A DNA stretch of 64,000 nucleotides from Chlamydia avium 10DC88 (GTDB lineage: Bacteria; Chlamydiota; Chlamydiia; Chlamydiales; Chlamydiaceae). The DNA lies in assembly GCF_000583875.1 (NCBI RefSeq), contig NZ_CP006571.1, positions 847,416-911,415 on the forward strand. Reading direction: 5' to 3'. A model generated the notes under the pieces. The model had not been told where the DNA came from and made no database searches. It was given only the letters and a program-made list of their open reading frames with translations. Numbering within the stretch: position 1 is the stretch's first letter; every line of letters begins with the position of its first letter. The position numbers and the translations under genes were made by a program. Below, in pieces: positions 28,990-39,669 of this stretch.

Positions 28990-31900
28990 TGTCGTGAGGG
29001 GATAAACAGAAAAATCCTTTGTTTGGATAATGCATACCCCGAATGAAAACAAATCCCATTTCTACATTTTTAGAGATATCAAATTGTTGTAGGAATCTCT
29101 GCGCTGCATAAATATAAATTTTTCCTTGATAGTCTAATCTCTCCTTTTTTATGTAGTTCCATAGATTTTCTTTAGAGTAATCCTGACTATTTTCTCCTAA
29201 GAAAGAAGTTTTCCAATCAATGACATAATATCTAGAATTATGCTCAAAAAACAAATCCATGGTTCCCTGCCATAATTCTTCTTGGTGAGAGAAAAGGAAT
29301 GCCTCTTCGCTTCTAATCTTATGAGGAGAAATGTTCTTTAAAGAGAAGGTATCTTCTGAGAAAGTTAAAGGAGAAGAAAAAGTATAATATAGTTGTTGGG
29401 TGATCAGTTGCTCATAACTTTCTAAATGGGTGTTGTTTACTATTCGCGTGACTATTTCTAAGATTCGTTCATAGGGAGTATGAAATTTAGGAGAAATAGT
29501 TTCTAAAATTTTATGAATTAAAATTCCTGTTTTTTTCCCTAACAGGAAGTGAAGATTCTGTAATTTCTGATAAAGAGATATTCATTTCATGAGAAGAAGT
29601 TTCATCGAGCATTGATTTGATCGAAGAGAAAGAAAACATAGGCTCTGAGGAAGAGGGAGTGAGAGTGAATGTGTCTGGTGGAACAAGCGATAAAGAAGTC
29701 ATATGGCTACTAGGAGAATATGAGGATAAGGAAAAAAGATCAGGATGTTGCTGAGCAAGGTATTGAGCAAATTCAAAAATCGAGCTATACCCTATACGTC
29801 GAACGTAATTCGTCCATGCGGAATTTTGTCGCGAGGATTGTGTATTTTGTATAGGAATGAATAGTTGTTTTTTAGCTCGAGTACAAGCTACATACATTTC
29901 CCTTATCCATTCTGAAGAACTTTTATTTTTTTTCGATTTATCTAATCCAGGACAAAAGACCACATCATACTCCAAACCTTTGGATGCATGAATGGTAGTC
30001 ATTTTCATTACTTCTTCATCTTCAGAATAAGAAGAGAATGAGAGATTTTCTTCCCAAAGTCCTGTTTCTGCAAAATAGTGTAAGTAAAGTAATTGATGAT
30101 GAGGATAGGGGGATTTCGATTCTAAATAGGCGAATAATTTTTCCATTTCTTGGAAAATGAGGTCTCCTTGAGGTGTTTGGAGTAGGGCCTCTCCTTGAAG
30201 AGTCATGCAATGATAAAACGTTGCTAATAGACCATGGGAAAAGATATAGCTATGTAAAGCAAAGAAATATGCAGAGTAATGTTCTTTGTTCTCGATTACA
30301 TCATTCAGATTCAGTCTAAACAAACTACTAAGTAGTACTCTTTGTATTTTTTCATATTGTTCTGGATAAAGAATGGCTTCTAGGAGAATGAGTGTAAGAA
30401 AAGCTGTTTCTGTTAGGTGAAATATGGATTTATTTTTAGAAAATGCTAGAGGAATGGAGCTGTGAGTTATAAGATCAAACGCCTGTGAAGAATCTGTCAC
30501 TAGGATGACCATGTGTCCTAGGGGAATGTTGTATGTTTGTTGTAAATATCTAGCTGTATTTGTAATCCAATTCGCTTGATCTTGTACGGTATTATAAGGG
30601 AAAAAATGTATAGGAGAGTGAAGATCACTACAAAAATCATCAGTACTTTGAGGCGAAAGAGGATAGTATTCTATAGGAGAATATCCAGAAATTTCTAAGA
30701 ACGGAGAACACTTGTTGAAAAGGAAATTAATACCTTGCATAAGTTTCGGTGAAGACCGGTAATTGTTCAGTAGATGCAATTGGTCATCAACAGGAAAAGT
30801 AGATTTTGCTTTTAAATATGTAGGGAGATCAGCATTTCTCCATTCGTATATTGATTGTTTAGGATCTCCTATAAGAAAAAGAGAACCAGAAAAATCCTTG
30901 GTAGCAAATAGTTTGGAAAAAATGTTCCATTGTTTGCTATCGGTATCTTGAAATTCATCAATGAGAACTAATTGGAATCTTTCCCTTAAGGATAAAAGAA
31001 GTCTTTCGGAGCTCTCTGATTTTATGAGATTTTCTACAGCAGAGATGCTTTCATCAGGAGAGATCCAAGGAGTATACTCTGTCTTTAGATAGACTTGCAG
31101 ATCACTTAATACCGTATAGAAAATGAGATCCAAATTACAGAACTGTTCTGTATACTGTAGCCATGGAGTTTCTTCTATCAAATTAAAAGCTGGGCAGGAT
31201 TGATAACGCGCTAATCGATTTTTAGGATGAAATGTTTCAGCAACCCTAGAAAAAGAAAACAGTTTTACAGATGGTTCAGGATTGTATAAATCATCAACGA
31301 ATTGTTGTAAGTCTTTTGATATGGAAAACGATTGCTTTCGATAACTATGTTGTAAATTTAACAGTTGATCTAGAAATTCTTCTTTAGGAATCGTAATGAC
31401 TTTTTTATAGATAGAGGGGTGCCACTCTTGTAAACATGATAACGTGGTACTTAAATCAGGAAGACTCTCAAAGACATCTGTTGTATAACTTGCTAATAAC
31501 TTCTCAATCAAAGAAGTGGAATATCTTGTATGAGTAGGATAACGTGCAAGAAGTAAGTACCATTGTTCAGGAAATAATACTTTTTCCCAAAGATCCTGAG
31601 AAAGATACTGTTTAATATAGTGGAGAATTGTTTGAGAGTGAGTAAGAGATGCATGATTTTGTATGAAATGATCCGCCGGACAATGTTGTTGTAAAATGTA
31701 ATTACAAAATCCATGAATAGTAAAAATTCCCATACGGTCTAAAGTGGACAAAGCATTACGCACTTTCATGTAAAGCTGCTTGACATTAGCATCCTTAGGT
31801 AAATAGGGAGGAAGAGAATCTACTGCATTTGTTAGGGATGATTTTAATTGCCCTAGTGCTTGTTTGAGATTGTTATGAATGCGAATTTTTAATTCATTTG

Positions 31901-32078
31901 TAGCTGCATTGGTGAAGGTAACAGCTAAAATTTGTTCTGCATGAGAAACAGATCCCTCTAAGATAGCACGAAGTATAATTTGCTCTATAGTGAATGTTTT
32001 CCCAGTCCCAGCAGATGCTTCTAAAAAGTATTTTCCCTTGATAGAAGTCTGAGGATTAAAAATATCAAAAGGTTGCAT
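28949..32078 (-). CDS. recB: RecB-like exonuclease V beta chain, with a +1 frameshift at an A7 run
   Basis: Helicase-nuclease subunit of RecBCD. Walker A ASAGTGKTF is near 18-26, DEFQDTD is motif II, GDPKQSIYEWR is motif III and TIHASKGLEYDVV is motif V. The first frame stops at 29511 after 855 codons. The C-terminal nuclease domain (TMDLFFEHN then the catalytic DWKTSFLGE) is in another frame down to 28949. The two join at seven As (complement of 29530-29536); with one A fewer, the chain reads ...VREKTGILIHKILE... and is 1042 residues, normal for chlamydial RecB. As it stands the protein would lack the nuclease. Its start overlaps recC by 14 bases and its end overlaps mreC by 41. Confidence 0.88.
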
Positions 32079-35000
32079 AGACCTCCTGAAATAATGACAG
32101 AATCAATAAACGTTGTTCCTCACTTATAATAAAATTTGAGGATGCACGATTATGGAATTTCCAAAAAATCGATAAGGAAGGGTTATGTATGTCAGCAGCA
32201 ATTACTTTGTGTATAGTCTTGTGTAATGCTTCTCCGTCAGTCAATGCTTGCCAACACTCAGGTGAAACTAAAGGAATGGGGTATTCTTGCATTAGATGAT
32301 AAACACACAATATACGATTCAAATATTCTTGAGGATCAGAAAATGCTGCAGGAATTATTTCTTGAGCATCTAAAGAATGCACGCGATAAATAGCTGCTTG
32401 GGAATTTAAGATACCAGAATACTGCAACATGGCTAAAGAAATTTGTGCTTGTAAATAATTTTGTAAATCTAGTGTGGTTTCTGGGATTACAGAGTGTATT
32501 TTCCTTTTCGTTTTTGAAAGAGGAGAAGGATCTAAAGAACAAAGATAAATACCATAAGAAAATACCCCTGAAAGTTTACCATGCAAATGGATCTTGCTAT
32601 TGTTCCAAGATAAAGATAGAGGAGGGAGAAGAATATCTCGATCATGGAGATCGTGAAATAAAGAAGAAGAAAATATTACCGAATAGGGTGACTTCAGTGA
32701 ATCGGAATGTATTTTTATTAGCCATTGGTTGATAAAATCTTCATGAGATATAAAAATTTTTTTAGAAAATTCAGATAAATAGTTTTGCGTAAGTTGATTA
32801 TCAGTAGAGGTAAGATAGTTTTCCCAAATAGCGAAAATATCACTTTTAGTCGGGAACAGTTTGTCTTGTGTTTTTAATACATGAGGGGGACGAAGAGAAA
32901 TCTGATAATTTGATTTTAAAAAGAAGTCCAAGGGAGAAATAAGAGCTTGAACGATTTCAGCAATATCAAGATGCTCAGGAAGTTTTTGTGATACAGGAGA
33001 ACTGGGAAATAATGAAGCTAAGGGAGTTTTGATAGAGGAAAAAGATTGGGCAAGCTTGTAGTAATGTTCTTGAGATGTATGTAGAAGTTTTTTTTCTTTA
33101 AATAAAGAAGGAAAGTAAGCTTTAGAAGGTAAATGATGAATGGGAAGACAAAGAGTGTCCTGGAGATAACCCACATACGCACTAGGTAAAGATGGCATGT
33201 TTGGAGAAGAGAGATAGCTAATATGCAAAGCGTATTTTGTCGATATTAATATTTGAAGAAAATGAAGATTTTCTTCATCTTCGGAAGACGAAAAAATAAG
33301 CTCTTCTTGGCCAGGAATGCTGTCTACTAAATCAAGAAAATCTATAGAGGATGACTTATTGGCACCTAAGATAAATGTATGTCCTTTGGGAAGGAGGCTC
33401 AGGTCTTCTAAAGATCCTACATATGGCCCTGGCTGATTATATAAAGGACTACCACTACAGCAATAAGAAAAGAAATCTAAGCAAAAATCACAAAAGAATA
33501 CTAGTGTACATTTTAAATGGGAAAAAGAGGACAAAGCGTTCTTTAGTGAAGTAATATATGACAACTCGTGTGAAGATAAAAGAAAAGTAGCTTCTAAAAA
33601 AGAGAAAATAGTATTTACATGTTCTTCATAAGTCCTGTGGAAGTCTTCTGAATAAAAATCAATGAACTGCTGCAAATCGTACAGGAAGGGAAGAAGTTTC
33701 TCCCAAAGTTCTATTGGGTTGATTTTTCCTGATTCCTCAAAGAAAAGATAATCATTAAGAAAAGTGTCCCCGAGTTTCTGTACGACTTTTCCTCTTTTCT
33801 TAAAGGTTTTATTCCATTCTTCAGAGATTTTTTTCCAAAGATATGGAATATGCTGCGAATCAACAGCGTGTTGAAGTCTAGGATGTGTAAGAATTTGAAG
33901 TAAACAATGGAGATTTCCTTGAGTTTGAAGCAGAGAAGATAAAAGAAGAAATTTTTCTTTTAGTTCTTTTGCGTGTGAAGATTCAGAATGAGTAAAATAT
34001 ATAGGAAGATGAGGAGAAAACGTAGCTTTTAAGTACACTTCATAGGTAGATAATTGTGATGATAAAATAAAAATTTCTCTCGGGGATACTCCTTGATGTA
34101 TCAACAGAGAAATCTTTGAAAAAACTTCTTGTACTTCCCTAGAGGGGTGAATTGCTGTGCTAATGGTTAGAGTGGAGTCCTGATCTTCAGGATTTAGAGG
34201 TGTACTCGGGCGTAAATGAAATATAGTGCTTTGTACTTTCCCTAGTGTTGTTGTTTCTTGGGGAGGGATAAATTCTTCACAGTAATCTATCTCATTATCT
34301 AACAAGAAGTTATGAATGGTTTTAGATTTATGCGAAAGATTTGCAAGTAGCGCTTGTCGATCGGAAAGAACATACTGTTCCCAAGCATGTCGATTAGAAT
34401 AATTGTTTAATCGATTCCAAAGAAAATCAATAGCTTTATCTGAAAGCAAATCCCCAAAATATTCTTGAGTGGGAGAAAAACAATAAAAATAAACAGGGAA
34501 AAAATGATTTAATTTGGTGAAAAAAGAAACAACAGATTGAGGAAGATTAGAACACCCAAAGATATGTAGAGAGTAATTCGGGGATTCCATAGATTGTAAC
34601 GCTTTAATTATTGAAGAAAATACTTCTTGAATAGAAGGGAAATGAGAAATTAACTGAGAAATAATATTTTTATAGTAACGATTTTTCCTAGAGGGGATTT
34701 GTGAAAACGTATAAAATTTTTTAAAAATGTTCCCAAGTTTCTTGGTAAAAGCATAATGGGGTTGCGTAGAAAATAGTTGATTATCAATAGGGTGAGTTAA
34801 AAAAATATTATTTAATGCTTCATGTATAAATAGAGGAAGTGTTATGTAATCAGGGGTCAGTGTTTTCTCTTGGCAAACTTCAGTAAATAAGTGTTTGACA
34901 AGGGAGTCGGAAGACGAGAAAATCATCGACCCCATAAACGTGCGGTTACTAGTTGCACGAATCAATTCTCTACGTAACCAATGCCCAGTTTCTGTATTGG

Positions 35001-35124
35001 CAACAAGAATCCATCTTTTTGTAAAGGGCTGTTGATGGGTAGAAAATAAATCTTTAGCAAGTTTTGCAAGTAGATGATTCAGTGAGTTGCTAAAAATTGC
35101 TTGGCTGTGTTTGGTCGCATTCAT
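32065..35124 (-). CDS. recC: RecC-like exonuclease V gamma chain
   Basis: Chi-recognition and structural subunit of RecBCD, 1019 residues, an ordinary chlamydial RecC length. Weakly conserved as expected: an N-terminal helicase-like part with no intact Walker motifs, and a C-terminal nuclease-like fold lacking the catalytic Lys. Same-strand overlap with recB (14 bases) gives coupling. The start ATG at 35124 shares bases with the start codon of the divergent transporter gene. It corresponds to CT640. Confidence 0.85.
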   Translation of the reverse strand: MNATKHSQAIFSNSLNHLLAKLAKDLFSTHQQPFTKRWILVANTETGHWLRRELIRATSNRTFMGSMIFSSSDSLVKHLFTEVCQEKTLTPDYITLPLFIHEALNNIFLTHPIDNQLFSTQPHYAFTKKLGNIFKKFYTFSQIPSRKNRYYKNIISQLISHFPSIQEVFSSIIKALQSMESPNYSLHIFGCSNLPQSVVSFFTKLNHFFPVYFYCFSPTQEYFGDLLSDKAIDFLWNRLNNYSNRHAWEQYVLSDRQALLANLSHKSKTIHNFLLDNEIDYCEEFIPPQETTTLGKVQSTIFHLRPSTPLNPEDQDSTLTISTAIHPSREVQEVFSKISLLIHQGVSPREIFILSSQLSTYEVYLKATFSPHLPIYFTHSESSHAKELKEKFLLLSSLLQTQGNLHCLLQILTHPRLQHAVDSQHIPYLWKKISEEWNKTFKKRGKVVQKLGDTFLNDYLFFEESGKINPIELWEKLLPFLYDLQQFIDFYSEDFHRTYEEHVNTIFSFLEATFLLSSHELSYITSLKNALSSFSHLKCTLVFFCDFCLDFFSYCCSGSPLYNQPGPYVGSLEDLSLLPKGHTFILGANKSSSIDFLDLVDSIPGQEELIFSSSEDEENLHFLQILISTKYALHISYLSSPNMPSLPSAYVGYLQDTLCLPIHHLPSKAYFPSLFKEKKLLHTSQEHYYKLAQSFSSIKTPLASLFPSSPVSQKLPEHLDIAEIVQALISPLDFFLKSNYQISLRPPHVLKTQDKLFPTKSDIFAIWENYLTSTDNQLTQNYLSEFSKKIFISHEDFINQWLIKIHSDSLKSPYSVIFSSSLFHDLHDRDILLPPLSLSWNNSKIHLHGKLSGVFSYGIYLCSLDPSPLSKTKRKIHSVIPETTLDLQNYLQAQISLAMLQYSGILNSQAAIYRVHSLDAQEIIPAAFSDPQEYLNRILCVYHLMQEYPIPLVSPECWQALTDGEALHKTIHKVIAADIHNPSLSIFWKFHNRASSNFIISEEQRLLILSLFQEVYATF

Positions 35125-36811
35125 GGATGTTTTGATACAAAAAAAATCTTTTCGTGCTTTAGTAATAACGCATTTTCTTACGGTATTAAATGATAATCTC
35201 TATAAGTTTCTTTTAGTATTTTTTCTTCTTGAAGGAAAGAGCTTAACAGAAAATGCAAAGATATTATCTTACGTTAGCCTATTTTTTGCTTTACCCTTTT
35301 TATTGCTGGCTCCGTTAGCTGGAAGTCTATCTGATAGGTATCAGAAACGAAATATTATTTTAGCTACTCGTGTAATTGAAATTTTTTGCATGTTGCTTGG
35401 GTGGTACTTTTTTTATATACAATCCGTTTTAGGGGGATATCTCGTTCTAATTTTATTAGCAAGTCACACAACTATTTTTGGCCCTGCGAAAATGGGGATA
35501 CTCCCCGAAATGTTACCCCTGGATTACTTATCAAAAGCTAATGGAATTATGTCCGCGATGACTTATGCTGGAAGTATCCTAGGGTCCTGCTTTGCCCCAT
35601 TATTTGTTGATGTGACAAGAAATTTCACAGTAAATGGTTATGTATTCTCGATTACGTTTTGTGTGATCTCTTCAATATTAAGTTTGTTTGTGGCTTGGCA
35701 TATACGTTCAAGTAATATAAGAAATCGCAAACAAAAAATTATTTATGTTGGTTTTAAAGATCTCTGGGAAATATTAAAAAGCACTCGTCAAGTGTGTTAC
35801 TTGATGTTGTCTATTTTCTTAATCGCTTTTTTTCTTCTTATAGGAGCTTATACACAAGTAGAGATTATTCCTTTTGTTGAATTTACTCTTGGATATCCTA
35901 AACATTATGGAGGATATTTATTCCCTTTAGTCGCTTTAGGCATAGGTGTAGGGTCTTATTTTGCAGGATGGATGTCTGGAAAAGATATTAAGTTAGGATA
36001 TGTTCCTATAATGGCTCTAGGACTTGGACTAACTTTCATGGGCCTATATGTATTTTCTTCGTCTCTTATTGGAGTAATGTTCTCTCTCCTTTTACTAGGG
36101 TTTCTAGGGGGAATGTATCAAGTACCTCTACACGCTTATTTGCAATATGCGAGTCCAGAACATAAACGTGGACAAATTTTAGCTACAAATAATTTCCTTG
36201 ATTTTGTGGGGGTATTAATTGCAGCAGGAATTGTACGCATTATGGGATCAGGCTTGGGGTTATCTCCTGAAGTCAGTTTTTGTTTTTTAGGAATTTTTGT
36301 ATTTTGTGTTGGTGTGTGCTTGCTTTGGGTTTGGAAAGAACTTGTCTATCGCTTGCTTTTGAGCACAGTGTTAGTAAAGCAGTTGGGCGAATATTTGAGG
36401 TTACCACGTTCTGTCGACACTACATGTTATTTCGTGTCTACGCAATCCTATAAAGAAACACGTCGTGTTTTAGCTATGTTGCCAAAAACTGTACGTAGTA
36501 TTGTTGTAATATTAGATACCCTGCAATCAGGTTGGAGAGCACGATTGATTTCTTATTGTGTGCCTACAGTTATTCCGAAAAGCAGTATGGATGATCAAAA
36601 CGTAAAAACAGCCTGGGCCGTACTGCAAGCACAACACTTACGTACATTATTAAAACAACAACCTGATTTGTGTGTTATTTGTTTAGGACAGGAAGCAGAT
36701 GTCGCTCTCTTTTCTAAAACATTAACAGAACAAGGAATTACTCTTAAAATGATTCATCTATCATGCGAATATCTAGAAAATAAAGCCATATATCATCTGT
36801 CTTTAGGCTAA
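35123..36811 (+). CDS. LplT-like major facilitator with an extra C-terminal domain
   Basis: The first ~400 of 562 residues are a 12-helix transporter related to LplT (lysophospholipid flippase): ALVITHFLTVLNDNLYKFLL at the start, LAGSLSDRYQKRNIILATR between helices 2 and 3, and helices through about 400. The remaining ~150 residues (from LGEYLRLPRSVDTTCYFV) form a soluble domain with Rossmann-like strands (VRSIVVILD, LCVICLGQEA) of unknown role. The ATG at 35123 is used because chlamydial homologues begin MxxLxQKKSFRAL; a TTG at 35087 is possible. It is the CT641 (ygeD) family. It has no intergenic space from recC. Confidence 0.84.
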   Translation: MDVLIQKKSFRALVITHFLTVLNDNLYKFLLVFFLLEGKSLTENAKILSYVSLFFALPFLLLAPLAGSLSDRYQKRNIILATRVIEIFCMLLGWYFFYIQSVLGGYLVLILLASHTTIFGPAKMGILPEMLPLDYLSKANGIMSAMTYAGSILGSCFAPLFVDVTRNFTVNGYVFSITFCVISSILSLFVAWHIRSSNIRNRKQKIIYVGFKDLWEILKSTRQVCYLMLSIFLIAFFLLIGAYTQVEIIPFVEFTLGYPKHYGGYLFPLVALGIGVGSYFAGWMSGKDIKLGYVPIMALGLGLTFMGLYVFSSSLIGVMFSLLLLGFLGGMYQVPLHAYLQYASPEHKRGQILATNNFLDFVGVLIAAGIVRIMGSGLGLSPEVSFCFLGIFVFCVGVCLLWVWKELVYRLLLSTVLVKQLGEYLRLPRSVDTTCYFVSTQSYKETRRVLAMLPKTVRSIVVILDTLQSGWRARLISYCVPTVIPKSSMDDQNVKTAWAVLQAQHLRTLLKQQPDLCVICLGQEADVALFSKTLTEQGITLKMIHLSCEYLENKAIYHLSLG

Positions 36812-36836
36812 TTTGTATATCGGCCTGAAGACAATT

Positions 36837-37796
36837 TTAACATCCACAGGCCGTTTCATCAGATTGGCATAAATGCATGCGACGGAAAGGTCGATTACCT
36901 CTAGATGATGAGAAAACACGAACACGAGGTGCTTGCGAACATGTTGTAGAACAACAACCCTTTGTTAGAGAAATACAGTCGTCACAACAAATAAACAAGT
37001 TATTGCAATCAGTGTTTGCACAATTGTAATAGGTATCACAACTTATTTTGCAATGTAAACAATTAGCAATCGGCGACACATTGGGGTCAGTGTCATCAAT
37101 AGGTACGGCTAAACGATCATCAAATACAAAAAGCTTCCCCCGCCACTTGCCTGTTCCTACTGTTTGCCCATAAGCAATTACACCACCATCAAGTTGGTAA
37201 ACTTCTTGAAACCCTTTCTCAAGTAAAAGAGAAGAATACAATTCACAGCGAATACCTCCTGTACAATACATCATAATAGGTGTAGTTTTAGGATCATATT
37301 CTTTAGATAAACTGTCAGCATAATCTGGAAACTCACGAAATGTTTGAATATTTGGAAGAATAGCATTCTCAAAATGCCCAATTTTCCATTCATAGTTGTT
37401 TCGCACGTCTAATACCAAACAACGCTTTTCCTCGAGTTTAGCATGCCATTCTTGAGGAGAAATATGTTTCCCTTGCTTAGAGAGATCCACATGATGTCCA
37501 AGAGCAACCAGTTCTTTTCGATATTTAACAGTTACACGAGGAAAAATATTTTCTTTAACATGATGAATTTTAAACTTTATATTTGAAAATCCGGGACGTT
37601 GTTTTAACCAAGCCATGTATTGTTCAGCATCAGGCTGGTAACCACTAAATTGCCCGTTAATTCCCTGCTCAGATATATAGATGCGACAAGCAACATCTAA
37701 ATGTTTAAAAAATTCTTTGTGTAGAGCAATTTCTTGCTGAGGATTATCTACACGAGTTAAATAATAGTAAGCTAAAGCATAATAGTTCTTTTTCAT
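36837..37796 (-). CDS. trhO: tRNA uridine-34 hydroxylase, rhodanese family
   Basis: Rhodanese-homology enzyme (YceA/TrhO) that starts 5-oxyuridine modification at the tRNA wobble position. The 319 residues contain an N-terminal ferredoxin-like domain, a rhodanese domain (about 120-225) with the active loop CTGGIRC and the catalytic Cys at 188, and a C-terminal Cys-rich part (about 240-285, several C-x-x-C pairs) plus a basic tail. The Cys-rich part is typical of the longer members of the family. It is divergent from rpsD. Confidence 0.88.
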   Translation of the reverse strand: MKKNYYALAYYYLTRVDNPQQEIALHKEFFKHLDVACRIYISEQGINGQFSGYQPDAEQYMAWLKQRPGFSNIKFKIHHVKENIFPRVTVKYRKELVALGHHVDLSKQGKHISPQEWHAKLEEKRCLVLDVRNNYEWKIGHFENAILPNIQTFREFPDYADSLSKEYDPKTTPIMMYCTGGIRCELYSSLLLEKGFQEVYQLDGGVIAYGQTVGTGKWRGKLFVFDDRLAVPIDDTDPNVSPIANCLHCKISCDTYYNCANTDCNNLFICCDDCISLTKGCCSTTCSQAPRVRVFSSSRGNRPFRRMHLCQSDETACGC

Positions 37797-38032
37797 GGGA
37801 GGAATCCTAGCAAATTCTCGGAAATAATTCCATTGTAGAAAATTGGGTTGGGAACTAAAATGCCTCTTGGTATTTTTTCAAATAAGTGAGTATCCATTTT
37901 AGAGGTGGAGATAATCTACTCAGGATACTAACTATATATTAGCTGTCCTTGTGTAATATTTAATCTTAATTTAAATAAGATGGACCAAGAAGGCGTGAAT
38001 AATTTCTTAAGCTAAATAAAGGATTGAAGTAC

Positions 38033-38662
38033 ATGGCGCGATATTGTGGCCCTAAAAACAAAGTAGCAAGGCGTTTTGGAGCAAATATTTTTGGAAGAAG
38101 CCGTAATCCCTTGTTGAAAAAGCCTCATCCTCCAGGTCAGCACGGTATGCAAAGAAAGAAAAAGTCTGACTATGGTCTACAGCTTGAGGAAAAACAAAAA
38201 TTAAAAGCATGTTACGGCATGATTTTAGAAAAGCAGCTAGTTAAAGCTTTTAAAGAAGTTGCAAATAAGCAAGGCAGCGTTGCTAAAATGTTTTTAGAGA
38301 GATTTGAATGTCGCCTTGATAACATGGTATATCGCATGGGCTTCGCTAAAACAATTTTTGCCGCTCAACAATTGGTTTCCCACGGACATGTCTTAGTAAA
38401 CGGGAAAAAAGTAGACAGGAGATCATTTTTCTTGCGACCAGGAATGCAAGTTTCCTTAAAGGAAAAATCTAGAAAAATGCAATCAGTGAAGGAAGCACTA
38501 GAAAATAAAGATGAAAGCTCACTGCCTTCTTACATTTCCCTAGATAAGGCAGCATTCAAAGGAGAACTTTTAATCTCTCCTGAGCAAGATCAAATAGAAG
38601 CACAGCTTCCTCTGCCCATTGATGTGTCTGTAGTTTGCGAGTTCCTATCTCACAAAACTTAA
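38033..38662 (+). CDS. rpsD: Ribosomal protein S4
   Basis: Primary 16S rRNA-binding protein that nucleates the 30S subunit. From the ATG at 38033 it has 209 residues and begins [20 protein letters not shown], the chlamydial S4 start; a TTG at 38024 would add three residues and sit too close to the AAAGGA. An S4 RNA-binding fold lies at about 95-160 ([25 protein letters not shown]). It stands apart from the main ribosomal operons and is followed by a strong terminator. Confidence 0.96.
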   Translation: MARYCGPKNKVARRFGANIFGRSRNPLLKKPHPPGQHGMQRKKKSDYGLQLEEKQKLKACYGMILEKQLVKAFKEVANKQGSVAKMFLERFECRLDNMVYRMGFAKTIFAAQQLVSHGHVLVNGKKVDRRSFFLRPGMQVSLKEKSRKMQSVKEALENKDESSLPSYISLDKAAFKGELLISPEQDQIEAQLPLPIDVSVVCEFLSHKT

Positions 38663-38696
38663 ATTTCTTAAAAGAAAAATGCTTTTAATGATGATT

Positions 38697-38724
38697 AAAA
38701 GACGCTAATTTTCTAGCGTCTTTT
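38697..38724 (+). terminator. Rho-independent terminator of rpsD
   Basis: Eleven perfect base pairs, AAAAGACGCTA (38697-38707) with TAGCGTCTTTT (38714-38724), a 6-base loop and a T tract. On the opposite strand it can stop nfo as well. Confidence 0.85.
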
Positions 38725-38733
38725 TATTTTTCT

Positions 38734-39609
38734 TTAACTTTGAAAACTTTTTAATAAACGAATTTCTTTTTCCCATAGCTCGGGCCCTCCAGGAGTTTCT
38801 AAGTATTTTGGCACCATTTTTGTTTGTTTATCTTGCATAAGAAATTTAAAACTTTCTATACCTATATCTCCTTCTCCAAGAGGAGCATGACGGTCCTTAT
38901 GTTTTCCTAGAGGAAATAGCGAATCATTAAGGTGAAAAGCCCTTAAATAAGATATGCCTATATGCTCATCAAATTGTTTGAGGACTTGTGCCCAACCTTG
39001 AGGCGAAGTAATATCATAACCAGCAGCAAAGATATGACAGGTGTCGATGCAAATTCCTACAGGAATTTTATGCTTAAGTTTGCCTATAAGATAACCCAAC
39101 TCTTCAAAACAACTGCCAACCAAAGTACCTTGACCCGCAGTAGTTTCCAGAAGAACAACAAGTGGAGGAGAATTTTCAAATAAAGGTTCCATTAAAGAAA
39201 AACTAGAGGCAATTCTGTCTAGACAAGCTTCTTTGGTGTCGTCTACAGCTGCACCAGGATGGAAATTTACGAAATTGATGCCTAAAGATATACAATCTTC
39301 AATTTCTTGCTTTATACAGATACGGCTTTTTTCTAGAATCTCCAAATTTGGAGAACCCGGATTAATTAAATAACCGGCATGACTCATAATATAGGATAGG
39401 GATGTCTCTTCTAAGGCCTTTTTAAATGAAGAAATCAGGGAATCATTCAAGGGACGCCTTCGCCATTGCCTTTGATTTGCTGTAAATATTTGTACAGTAG
39501 AGGCTCCAATGGCTTGACCTTCGTAAAGGGCGTTGTGTAAACCTCCTGAGGTAGATGTGTGAGCACCTAGTACTGAGGTTTGAGGAGGGGGCAATATGCG
39601 CATTTTCAT
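38734..39609 (-). CDS. nfo: Endonuclease IV
   Basis: AP endonuclease of base-excision repair, 291 residues, with the zinc-site motifs of the family: [10 protein letters not shown] near the N-terminus, [29 protein letters not shown] and [19 protein letters not shown]. It is convergent with rpsD, which it meets through the terminator. It lies directly next to murJ on the other strand with a short divergent gap. Confidence 0.95.
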   Translation of the reverse strand: MKMRILPPPQTSVLGAHTSTSGGLHNALYEGQAIGASTVQIFTANQRQWRRRPLNDSLISSFKKALEETSLSYIMSHAGYLINPGSPNLEILEKSRICIKQEIEDCISLGINFVNFHPGAAVDDTKEACLDRIASSFSLMEPLFENSPPLVVLLETTAGQGTLVGSCFEELGYLIGKLKHKIPVGICIDTCHIFAAGYDITSPQGWAQVLKQFDEHIGISYLRAFHLNDSLFPLGKHKDRHAPLGEGDIGIESFKFLMQDKQTKMVPKYLETPGGPELWEKEIRLLKSFQS

Positions 39610-39669
39610 GCTCCAAAAAATCTCTATCTGCTATGGATAAACTAAGTATTAAGGGAGTACGATATTTTA

